The notes beneath the pieces were generated by a model that was not told where the DNA came from, ran no database searches, and saw nothing but the letters and a program-made list of their open reading frames with translations. Position numbers and translations under genes: made by a program. Below, piece after piece: positions 55,032-62,175 of a DNA stretch of 64,000 nt (position 1 is the first letter of the stretch; each line of letters begins with the position of its first letter). The DNA is from Paludibacteraceae bacterium (GTDB lineage: Bacteria > Bacteroidota > Bacteroidia > Bacteroidales > Paludibacteraceae): positions 1 through 64,000 of the forward strand of contig JAEERP010000008.1 in the NCBI GenBank assembly GCA_016285885.1, written 5' to 3'.

Positions 55032-55505
55032 ATGTCAAGAACAGAGAATGAATTAGAGGGGGTAACCCTATTGGGCGAGAAGAAGACGGTTTACCTTACC
55101 GACTATTCGCCAGAGGTCTTGGAGACGTTCGTCAACAAGCACCAGGAGGTGGATTATCTAGTTACCCTGAACTGCCCTGAGTTCACCAGTCTGTGTCCGA
55201 AGACGGGGCAGCCGGACTTCGCGAAGATCGTCATCAACTATATCCCGAACGAGCGCATGGTGGAGAGCAAGTCGCTGAAGCTCTATCTTTTCAGCTTCCG
55301 CAACCATGGCGACTTCCACGAGGATTGCATCAATATCATCATGAAGGATTTGGTCAAGCTGATGAGTCCGCGCTACTTGGAGGTGGTGGGCATCTTCACC
55401 CCTCGGGGCGGTATCTCCATCTACCCTTTCGCCAACTATGCGGATGAGGCGCATCAGGAGATGAAGAGGGCTCGCCTTTTGGCGCAAATGAACCATACCA
55501 TCTGA
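55032..55505 (+). CDS. queF: NADPH-dependent 7-cyano-7-deazaguanine reductase QueF (type I)
   Basis: Reduces preQ0 to preQ1, the last free-base step before insertion into tRNA. 157 residues, the single-domain type I form. The catalytic Cys and Asp are in [10 protein letters not shown], and the NADPH-binding motif is [20 protein letters not shown]. It heads queF-queC-queD-queE on the + strand, so all steps from the CPH4/CDG stage to preQ1 lie together; GTP cyclohydrolase and tgt are not in the window. Confidence 0.97.
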   Translation: MSRTENELEGVTLLGEKKTVYLTDYSPEVLETFVNKHQEVDYLVTLNCPEFTSLCPKTGQPDFAKIVINYIPNERMVESKSLKLYLFSFRNHGDFHEDCINIIMKDLVKLMSPRYLEVVGIFTPRGGISIYPFANYADEAHQEMKRARLLAQMNHTI

Positions 55506-55533
55506 TTTATCCACCTCTGTTATTTTCTTCCTT

Positions 55534-56187
55534 ATGAAAGATTGTATTCTCATCTTATCAGGTGGCATGGACAGCACCACCATGCTCTATGAATATAGGG
55601 ATGATATCGCCTTGGCGGTCTCCTTCCACTACGGCAGCAACCACAACGACAAGGAGATCCCTTTCGCGCGTTACCATTGCGAGAAGTTGGGCATCAAGCA
55701 TATAACGATCCCGTTGGCCTTTATGAAGCAATATTTCCGAAGCTCCTTGTTGGAGGGCTCGGAGGCTATTCCGGAGGGCAATTATGACGACGAGAACATG
55801 AAGTCGACCGTCGTGCCGTTTCGTAATGGCATCATGCTCGCCATCGTGGCGGGGTTGGCGGAGACCTACGGACTGAAGCATGTGATGATGGCGAACCATG
55901 GTGGCGACCATACCATCTACCCGGATTGCCGTCCCGCCTTTGTGGAGGCGATGAGCGCGGCCATCGCTGCGGGCACGTATGAGGGCATCACGCTGAAGAC
56001 GCCTTACACGAACATCACCAAGGGTGAAATCGCCCGCAAGGGAAAGGCTCTGGGCATCGATTACACCCAAACGTGGAGTTGCTACAAAGGGGGAGAGATC
56101 CATTGCGGCAAGTGCGGCACGTGCAGGGAGCGCAAAGAGGCGCTGGCCGCCGCAGGCATCGAGGACCTGACGCCCTATGAGGATTAA
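55534..56187 (+). CDS. queC: 7-cyano-7-deazaguanine synthase QueC
   Basis: Converts 7-carboxy-7-deazaguanine to preQ0 using ATP and ammonia. 217 residues. The PP-loop ATP motif is LSGGMDSTTMLYEY at residue 8, VPFRNGIMLAI is the conserved central motif, and the zinc site is the cysteine cluster CYKGGEIHCGKCGTC near the end. 28 bp after queF. Confidence 0.97.
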   Translation: MKDCILILSGGMDSTTMLYEYRDDIALAVSFHYGSNHNDKEIPFARYHCEKLGIKHITIPLAFMKQYFRSSLLEGSEAIPEGNYDDENMKSTVVPFRNGIMLAIVAGLAETYGLKHVMMANHGGDHTIYPDCRPAFVEAMSAAIAAGTYEGITLKTPYTNITKGEIARKGKALGIDYTQTWSCYKGGEIHCGKCGTCRERKEALAAAGIEDLTPYED

Positions 56188-56208
56188 TTAACTAGTAATC
56201 GAATCGTT

Positions 56209-56544
56209 ATGTATTATATATCCAAAAGAATAGAAATATCTTCCGCCCATAGGCTGAACTTGTCTTATCCCAGCAAGTGTGAGAATCTTCATGGACATAA
56301 TTGGGTGATTACGGTTTACTGTAAGTCCAAGACCCTGAACCAGGATGGCATGGTTGTCGATTTCTCCCATATCAAGAAGATCGTCAAGGATAAGTTGGAC
56401 CACACGGTCATCAACGATGTGTTGGATGGTTTGAATCCGACGGCGGAGAACCTCGCCTACTGGATTTGTCAGCAGATCGACACCTGCTACAAGGTGACCG
56501 TCCAAGAGTCTGAGGGAAACACAGCTACCTATGAAGAGGATTAA
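56209..56544 (+). CDS. queD: 6-carboxy-5,6,7,8-tetrahydropterin synthase QueD
   Basis: Makes CPH4 from dihydroneopterin triphosphate. 111 residues, T-fold. Zinc ligands are the histidine of ISSAH and the pair in ENLHGHNW; the catalytic Cys is in SKCENLHGH and the acidic residue in VQESEGN. 21 bp after queC; its end overlaps queE by 14 bp. Confidence 0.96.
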   Translation: MYYISKRIEISSAHRLNLSYPSKCENLHGHNWVITVYCKSKTLNQDGMVVDFSHIKKIVKDKLDHTVINDVLDGLNPTAENLAYWICQQIDTCYKVTVQESEGNTATYEED

Positions 56545-57082
56545 CGAGATATTCGAGAGCCTGCAGGGGGAGGGATTCCATACGGGAACGGCTGCCGTGT
56601 TTGTCCGTTTCTCAGGCTGTAACCTCCGTTGCCCTTTTTGCGACACACAGCATGAGACCTACACCGAGATGAGCGAGGAGGATATTGCCCGTAAGGTCAG
56701 CCAATACAAGGCGCCTTGGGTCATCCTGACGGGCGGAGAGCCCAGCTTGCAGGCTACGGAGACGTTGGTGGAGCGCTTCCATGCCTGGGGAAAGCGGGTG
56801 GCCATGGAGACCAACGGGACGCATGCCGTTCCGACGAACCTGGATTGGCTGACCTTGTCGCCTAAGGAGGGGAAGGACCCTGTGCTCACGCAGGCGGACG
56901 AGGTGAAGGTGGTCTATCAGGCGGGTGTGGATGTGGAGCGCTGGTGCCGCGAGATCCGTGCGGACCATTATTTCCTGCAACCCTGCTCTTGCCGGAACAC
57001 CCAGGAGGTGGTGCGATATATCCTCGAACACCCCTATTGGCGTCTTTCGTTGCAGACGCATAAGTATATAGGCATCGAATGA
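56531..57082 (+). CDS. queE: 7-carboxy-7-deazaguanine synthase QueE
   Basis: Radical SAM enzyme that contracts the CPH4 ring to CDG. 183 residues, a compact form. N-terminal FESLQGEGFHTG, the iron-sulfur cluster motif CNLRCPFC (C-x3-C-x2-C), ILTGGEPSLQ and METNGTH are all present. The C-terminal QPCSCRNTQ region replaces the longer tail of some homologues. It is the last recognisable gene before the palindromic repeat array, which starts 25 bp after its stop. Confidence 0.96.
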   Translation: MKRINEIFESLQGEGFHTGTAAVFVRFSGCNLRCPFCDTQHETYTEMSEEDIARKVSQYKAPWVILTGGEPSLQATETLVERFHAWGKRVAMETNGTHAVPTNLDWLTLSPKEGKDPVLTQADEVKVVYQAGVDVERWCREIRADHYFLQPCSCRNTQEVVRYILEHPYWRLSLQTHKYIGIE

Positions 57083-57106
57083 GGGTGATTTTAAAAGCAA
57101 CAAACA

Positions 57107-58163
57107 TACCGCACAACCCGATTTCACACGGGCTCATGCCCGGTTTATTTTATTCGAGCCCTTCAGGCTCGGGAGAGTGTGGAGGGATGTGCCGATTAAC
57201 CTATGGCGGTGCCATAGGCTATATCTATATGAGCCTTTCAGGCTCGGGAAGTTGCCGCTAAGGGAGGTCGCTAATATTCGTCCGAACCATTCAGCCTGAA
57301 AGGCTGTAACAGATTTAGCCCAACGGCATTGCCTTGGGGGGGGGAGACGGCACCGTTATGTTTTGCGGTGTAATTATGTGTCGCCCCGTTTTGAGTTCCA
57401 TTACCGCACAACCCGATCTCACACGGGCTCATGCCCGGTTTATTTTGTTCGAGCCCTTCAGGCTCGGGAGAGAGTGGTGGGATGCGCCGATTAACCTATG
57501 GCGGTGCCATAGGCTATATCTATATGAGCCTTTCAGGCTCGGGAAACCACCACTCAAGGAAGTCGCTAATATTTGTTCGTATCAATCAGCCTGAAAGGCT
57601 GTAACAGATTTAGCCCAACGGCATTGCCTTGGGGGGGGGAGACGGCACCGTTATGTTTTGCGGTGTAATTATGTGTCGCCCCGTTTTGAGTTCCATTACC
57701 GCACAACCCGTTTCACACACGGGTTCATGCCCGGTTTCATTTTGTTCGAGCCCTCCAGGCTCGGGAGAGTGTGGAGGGATGTGCCGATTAACCTATGGCG
57801 GTGCCATAGGCTATATCTATATGAGCCTTTCAGGCTCGGGAAGTTGCTGCTAAGGGAGGTCGCCAATATTCGTTTGAGCCATTCAGCCTGAAAGTCTACA
57901 ACAGATACAGCCCAACGGCAACGCCTTGGGGTAAGGGACGCCGGATCCATGCCAGCCTGAAGGGCTGGGACAATTTAACCTCGGCGATTTCATAGGCTTC
58001 TATATGAGCCTTTCAGGCTCGGGAAGTTGCCACTAAGGGAGGTCGCCAATATTCGTCCGAACCGGCCAGCCTGAAAGGCTGTAACAGATATAGCCCAACG
58101 GCAACGCCTTGGGGTAAGGATAGGGCGCAGATTCCATGCCAGCCTGAAGGGCTGGGACAGATC
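57107..58163. repeat. Palindromic repeat array A (two 295-bp units plus diverged partial units)
   Basis: Units start with TACCGCACAACCCG at 57107, 57402 and 57697, exactly 295 bp apart. Units 1 and 2 are nearly identical; unit 3 diverges after its fourth palindrome and runs into a shorter fourth unit ending near 58163. Each full unit carries, in order: CGGGC-TCAT-GCCCG with a T-rich tail; GAGCCCTTCAGGCTC; CCTATGGC-GGT-GCCATAGG; GAGCCTTTCAGGCTC; a 46-bp variable window; CAGCCTGAAAGGCTG; CCCAA...TTGGG; and in units 1 and 2 a nine-G tract. Open frames through the array are not gene-like. No known repeat class is recognised. Confidence 0.9.
57129..57142 (+). terminator. Terminator-like hairpin at the start of repeat unit 1
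   Basis: CGGGC (57129-57133), loop TCAT, GCCCG (57138-57142), then GTTTATTTTATT. It is the first hairpin after queE and could end the que operon transcript. The same element recurs at 57424 and, with a G-U pair, at about 57722. Confidence 0.6.
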
Positions 58164-58230
58164 ATTTTTCTCTTTTCGGATTTTTATTATATTTGTGACA
58201 TCAGAAGAGTCTTTTTCTGAATATAAATAG

Positions 58231-58286
58231 TTGGTTGTTATGCTCGGCAGCAATTGGAGCTGCCCACCATTAGCAACCAATTTTTT
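58231..58286 (+). terminator. Strong intrinsic terminator after repeat array A
   Basis: A long two-part stem: an outer arm of about 12 bp (58231-58242 with 58268-58280, TTGGTTG/CAACCAA) and an inner GGCAGC/GCTGCC (58246-58251 with 58259-58264), followed by six T (58281-58286). No gene ends nearby on the + strand, so it implies transcription through the repeat array. Confidence 0.8.
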
Positions 58287-58303
58287 GTTCTATCGTAATG
58301 TCT

Positions 58304-58333
58304 TTAGCATAAAGGAATTCATATTACTTAAAA
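58304..58333 (+). repeat. 30-bp upstream motif, copy 1
   Basis: TTAGCATAAAGGAATT followed by C-ATATTACTTAAA, 25 bp before the ATG at 58358. The same 30 bp occurs with one change at 58877-58906. A shared promoter or ribosome-entry region for the two small genes is the simplest reading. Confidence 0.75.
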
Positions 58334-58357
58334 ATAAAATGTATAATTTTATGTTTT

Positions 58358-58819
58358 ATGGAGAAAAAAATATTGAAATCAATAGCATTAAAATGTTTAT
58401 GGGCTGTGTTCGTGTGGCTTCTTGTCATATGTGTTATCCGTGGCATTATGACGACGGCTGTAATAACGTCTGAAGACATTCAGGAATATATGAATGCGAC
58501 AGATTTTTATCTGGCAGGTAAGGTGACGCTTATAAAAGATGATGCTGGATCAAGCGGATTGTATATGATGGAATATGATACAATAAGTATTAGAAACAAA
58601 AGTATTGGTCGATGTTTTTGGGGCGTGTGTGATACTGCTGCGAAAAACGTCTTTTTCCATTCTTATACGCTAAATTCCGATTATGTATATATAGACTCAA
58701 AGAAAAGGTTGATAACTGCCAATCCTGCAGATACGGTCTCTATGGTAAAATTTCGGGTTTTTGATATTTTCTTTAGGCAGCTAAGGGAGTACCAGGGAGA
58801 AGGAACAATACCTTTTTGA
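58358..58819 (+). CDS. Small single-pass membrane protein of unknown function
   Basis: 153 residues. A basic N-terminus (MEKKILKSIALK) leads into one membrane helix (about 13-32), after which the chain should be outside the inner membrane. The soluble part is beta-rich with three cysteines (near CFWGVC) and DYVYIDSKKRLI. I do not recognise the family. Codon and base composition is clearly more AT-rich than in the que genes. It follows the terminator at 58286 and upstream motif copy 1. Confidence 0.65.
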   Translation: MEKKILKSIALKCLWAVFVWLLVICVIRGIMTTAVITSEDIQEYMNATDFYLAGKVTLIKDDAGSSGLYMMEYDTISIRNKSIGRCFWGVCDTAAKNVFFHSYTLNSDYVYIDSKKRLITANPADTVSMVKFRVFDIFFRQLREYQGEGTIPF

Positions 58820-58876
58820 GATGATAATGTGCAGATGACCTTCAATAAGAGAAAACGTAGTTGGTTTCTTTGGTTA

Positions 58877-58906
58877 TTAGCATAAAGGAATTTATATTAC
58901 TTAAAA
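58877..58906 (+). repeat. 30-bp upstream motif, copy 2
   Basis: Same motif as at 58304-58333 with one difference (T for C in the middle), located 26 bp before the ATG at 58932. The equal spacing to the start codon (25 and 26 bp) suggests a functional 5' element. Confidence 0.75.
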
Positions 58907-58931
58907 CATAAAACACTAAACCAAATTCATT

Positions 58932-59438
58932 ATGAATCAGGCGAATACTGTAAATAAAGGTAAATTTGCGAAGTGGTTGGCCGGATATGTTTTTATTTAT
59001 ATTTTCTGGTCATGTGACAGAGTATTGACGTGTAGTTGGGTGGATTTATGTGTGGTGGTTGTCCCTTTTATTATGGTTGCGTTGCTGTTTTTAGAAAATA
59101 AGATCATAAATGTGATGGCAATTGTGGTGTATGCAATATTCTTCCTATTGTCGTTATCCTCTTGTTGCCTATATTACTATTATTTAAATTCCGATGATAA
59201 GAAAATTGAATACTTTAGTATAGATAAATCTTGTCGTGGACAGTCATGGAAATCTGATAAATGTTACTTCCACTTTAGAGATATTAATGTTTCGTGTCGT
59301 GCCTTTATAGACGATGAGGAGACACTCAGAAATGATTATCTTGTACAGATGGAATATAGAGAAATATGTGACGATGTATACTTGGTGTATGGGAAAAACA
59401 TTATAAAGAAAACGAAGGCTCAAATGCCTGTTGAATAA
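58932..59438 (+). CDS. Membrane protein of unknown function with soluble tail
   Basis: 168 residues. Three membrane helices (about 13-30, 34-54 and 59-84; the last contains SSCCLYYYY), then an 84-residue soluble tail with KIEYFSIDKSCRGQSWKS and acidic DDEETLRND. Not recognised. The upstream region is duplicated from the preceding gene, but the proteins share no obvious sequence. Confidence 0.65.
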   Translation: MNQANTVNKGKFAKWLAGYVFIYIFWSCDRVLTCSWVDLCVVVVPFIMVALLFLENKIINVMAIVVYAIFFLLSLSSCCLYYYYLNSDDKKIEYFSIDKSCRGQSWKSDKCYFHFRDINVSCRAFIDDEETLRNDYLVQMEYREICDDVYLVYGKNIIKKTKAQMPVE

Positions 59439-59506
59439 TTGCCATGACATATGAGTTATTAGCATATAAATTATATCTTTATCCCCCCAAAAAGTGAAAT
59501 AATGAT

Positions 59507-60070
59507 ATGAATAAAATATACAAACTTCTGATTCAATGTCCTGTGGAGATCCTTATGTCTATCTTTTTCTTAGGATATTTGTATAAATATGGACCTTTTT
59601 ATGAAACTGCGGGAGAATGGACGACTCAGACGAAGGATTGTTTAATGACTGTTGGTTTATTGGTCACTATGATGGTGCGGATAGTGGTCTCCAAATTCAC
59701 ATCTCTCAAATATGGAATTATTGCTTCGGTAATAACTGGACTTGTTGTGATAGCTTTGCTCTTCCTCGGTTTTGCCGTTGATAGTCATTGGATCCTACCG
59801 TGTTATCTAATCTGCGTTGTCGTATGTTCCTGTATGGTTCAGCATAATAACATTGAAGAGCAGATTAGCAAAATGGTGTTTCTGCTGATTCCGACAATTG
59901 TGGTTGCTCTGTTTATCCGTTTTCTCGTCTCTTTTGTGTTGGAGGTGACAAAGGAATGCCTTGGACCGGGAGATGCTGCTGTTGCGGATGCTTATGCGTT
60001 GGTCGGAGGGACGGTTTGTTTTGTTGTTGGGTATCAGATAGTAAACGAGATACGATTTAAAAAAGAATAG
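59507..60070 (+). CDS. Polytopic membrane protein of unknown function
   Basis: 187 residues with about five membrane helices (about 8-27, 44-62, 67-92, 97-112 and 122-147) and a last hydrophobic stretch near 165-178. It ends NEIRFKKE. Not recognised. Repeat block B begins about ten bases after its stop, so the gene is bounded on the right by the repeat family. Confidence 0.65.
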   Translation: MNKIYKLLIQCPVEILMSIFFLGYLYKYGPFYETAGEWTTQTKDCLMTVGLLVTMMVRIVVSKFTSLKYGIIASVITGLVVIALLFLGFAVDSHWILPCYLICVVVCSCMVQHNNIEEQISKMVFLLIPTIVVALFIRFLVSFVLEVTKECLGPGDAAVADAYALVGGTVCFVVGYQIVNEIRFKKE

Positions 60071-60080
60071 CGTGTTGTAT

Positions 60081-60506
60081 TCCATTTTGTTCGAGCCCTC
60101 CAGGCTCGGGAGAGAGTGGTGGAATGCACCGATTAACCTATGGCGGTGCCATAGGCTATATCTATATGAGCCTTTCAGGCTCGGGAACTGACAATATGGA
60201 AGGATGGTGCAATACTTGCTCGTGCCAATCAGCCTGAAAGGCTGCAACAGATTTAGCCCAACGGCAACGCCTTGGGGTAAGGGACGCCGGATCCATGCCA
60301 GCCTGAAGGGCTGGGACAATTTAACCTCGGCGATTTCATAGGCTTCTATATGAGCCTTTCAGGCTCGGGGAACTGACAATATGGAAGGATGGTGCAATAC
60401 TTGCTCGTGCCAATCAGCCTGAAAGGCTGTAACAGATTTAGCCCAACGGCAGCGCCTTGGGGTAAGGAGCGCAGATTCCATGTCAGCCTGAAGGGCTGGG
60501 ACAGAT
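60081..60506. repeat. Palindromic repeat block B (same family as array A)
   Basis: Begins TCCATTTTGTTCGAGCC, which equals the inside of unit 3 of array A, so the block lacks the initial TACCGCACAACCCG and CGGGC hairpin. It carries GAGCCCTCCAGGCTC, CCTATGGC/GCCATAGG, GAGCCTTTCAGGCTC (60168 and 60352), two variable windows (60183-60229, 60367-60414), CAGCCTGAAAGGCTG (60230, 60415) and CAGCCTGAAGGGCTG at the ends. The two windows are the same except for one G, unlike those of array A. The orientation is the same as in array A. Confidence 0.88.
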
Positions 60507-60568
60507 TTGTTTTGAGTTTTTCGACATAAAAGAATATATATCGCTTATAAACACTAAAAGTGAGACCT

Positions 60569-61096
60569 ATGGGGAAAAATAAATGCTTAAGATATTTGTT
60601 AGTGATCGTTCTCCTTGCGCTGTGTTCAGCTTGTTCTAAAAAAGAAGAGGCAAATACCCGATCATCGTTTGACGATTCGTTGGAGTTCCTGGAAAAGATG
60701 GCGTTGCAATGTAAAGATTCTGTGCCTTCCTTTTCATTGTCGTACGAACATGAGAGAGAAGGGATATGGAGATTTGAAGTCAGATACATCGGCGCTTTAG
60801 AAGGATGTGATACAAGATATGATATATTAAATGAGAGGCTATTTTGGGGTTGGTATGAAGAGTCCTTGCATTTGACTGATAAATTGACGGTTTTTAGTGA
60901 TGGCGTTAAATTGGGGTCTTATTTCGGACTTGACAATGAATATAATATCACATTGTGTGATTGCGGTATAGTGATGACTGATAAGATAACTAACATATCT
61001 ACTACGATAAGTTTCTCTGATGGAGTCCCCGATTATATATTCGTTTGGGCAGATTCGACGGGTGGTACTGATTTCGGTTTTTCAGAAAGACGATGA
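60569..61096 (+). CDS. Lipoprotein of unknown function
   Basis: 175 residues from the ATG at 60569 (a GTG three codons earlier is possible). Lipobox LALCSAC with Cys22 followed by SKKEE. The mature domain of about 150 residues is beta-rich with YIGALEGCDTRYD and TISFSDGVPDYIFVWAD. Not recognised. It begins 60 bp after repeat block B. Confidence 0.65.
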   Translation: MGKNKCLRYLLVIVLLALCSACSKKEEANTRSSFDDSLEFLEKMALQCKDSVPSFSLSYEHEREGIWRFEVRYIGALEGCDTRYDILNERLFWGWYEESLHLTDKLTVFSDGVKLGSYFGLDNEYNITLCDCGIVMTDKITNISTTISFSDGVPDYIFVWADSTGGTDFGFSERR

Positions 61097-61219
61097 CTGA
61101 AAATGATATGAAGAAAGACAATCATGCTTGCGCTTTTAACATAAGAATATGGCCTAGTGTTTTATCAAGAGAAAGAGCTAGTTAAATTTATAGATTGTAT
61201 TAAATTTGTAAAAAAAAAT

Positions 61220-61603
61220 ATGGATGAGTTTAGACTTTTGATATTAATGTTTATCTGTCATGTGCTAGATGACTTTGTGTTACAGCTTGCGTGTTTAAGT
61301 AAGCTCAAGCAGAAATCGTGGTGGATGTCTCAGACGGACAATGAGTTGTATAAACGTGATTACTATGTGGGTTTAGTTGTGCATAGTTTCTCATGGTCGG
61401 GATGGATCCTGCTCCCCTTGATATTCTTTGCCCCGGATGTTCCCGGAACGATGCTATTAATCGCCTTTCTGATCAATGGGATCCTTCATGCGATCATGGA
61501 CAATAGGAAAGCGAATAAGTTGGATGTGAGTTTGTTGGCGGATCAGTTGTTCCATTTCTTCCAGATAATGGTAACTTGGATCGTGTTGTGTGTGGTGAGG
61601 TAG
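61220..61603 (+). CDS. DUF3307-like membrane protein
   Basis: 127 residues from the ATG at 61220; a GTG at 61157 would give a poor start. Three or four membrane helices with spaced histidines and aspartates: ICHVLDDFVLQL, GLVVHSFSW, GILHAIMDNRKANK and LLADQLFHFFQI. This H-x3-DF-x-Q / H-x3-D-x2-K / DQ-x2-H pattern resembles DUF3307, a family found in Bacteroidota genomes and phages, with no assigned function. The conserved polar residues inside helices hint at metal or substrate binding. Confidence 0.6.
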   Translation: MDEFRLLILMFICHVLDDFVLQLACLSKLKQKSWWMSQTDNELYKRDYYVGLVVHSFSWSGWILLPLIFFAPDVPGTMLLIAFLINGILHAIMDNRKANKLDVSLLADQLFHFFQIMVTWIVLCVVR

Positions 61604-61669
61604 GGAATCTTTATCGCTTAAAACAGATAGAATAAATACTTCGCAGGTTAATACTAATGAGTCTAAATA

Positions 61670-62071
61670 ATGGAGGCGTTACAAAAAAAAGTAATAAAAG
61701 ATATTCTTAAGGATTCTTTTGTCGTCTATTTAATTTTATTGTTCTCAATGTTTCATTTGTCATCCTCCGGCGACATTAAGATTAATGAATGGATATTCTA
61801 TCCTATTGTGTATTTTGCCATACAGTATTCCTTTGTCATTATAGAAGTTATTCTATCGTTCATTTTATTCTATTTAAAACGGGTAAAGAAAATCTCTTCG
61901 CATTTTTTTGTTGTCTCAATCCTGTGCGTTCTATACATTGACATATTGCCTATTACTGGTGTTTTCCAAGGTCATTATGATCGTTGGAGTGTTGTAGTGG
62001 GATTTGTCCTTTCAATTGCATATAAGGTTGTGATGACGAAATATAGATCTGTAAAGTATAAAAAAGAATAG
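61670..62071 (+). CDS. Small polytopic membrane protein of unknown function
   Basis: 133 residues with four predicted membrane helices (about 17-32, 40-68, 78-96 and 105-121) and a basic end (KYRSVKYKKE). Not recognised. It is AT-rich and 66 bp after the DUF3307-like gene. The last ten residues resemble the KKE end of the 59507-60070 protein only loosely. Confidence 0.6.
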   Translation: MEALQKKVIKDILKDSFVVYLILLFSMFHLSSSGDIKINEWIFYPIVYFAIQYSFVIIEVILSFILFYLKRVKKISSHFFVVSILCVLYIDILPITGVFQGHYDRWSVVVGFVLSIAYKVVMTKYRSVKYKKE

Positions 62072-62175
62072 TGGGGGATGGATTTTGGAATGTATAAATC
62101 AACGCCACACTCCATCATCTTCAAAAAATGTGCTAATTTTGAAACTATGGGTTCGAACACAATATAGAGTAGTAT

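Noticed and set aside
57334-57891. Several 74-96 residue open frames inside the repeat array on both strands
   Set aside because: They start in the repeated DNA, follow the palindromes, shift between frames in equivalent units and are low in sense; the DNA, not the peptide, is conserved.
57107-60506. CRISPR array
   Set aside because: Unit length is 295 bp with internal palindromes, windows are not regular spacers between short identical repeats, and no cas genes are present.
57107-60506. Integron or diversity-generating retroelement
   Set aside because: No integrase, reverse transcriptase, or template/variable repeat with adenine-specific changes is found in the window.
62140-62165. tRNA T-arm-like GGTTCGAAC
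   Set aside because: No acceptor, D or anticodon arms can be formed around it.
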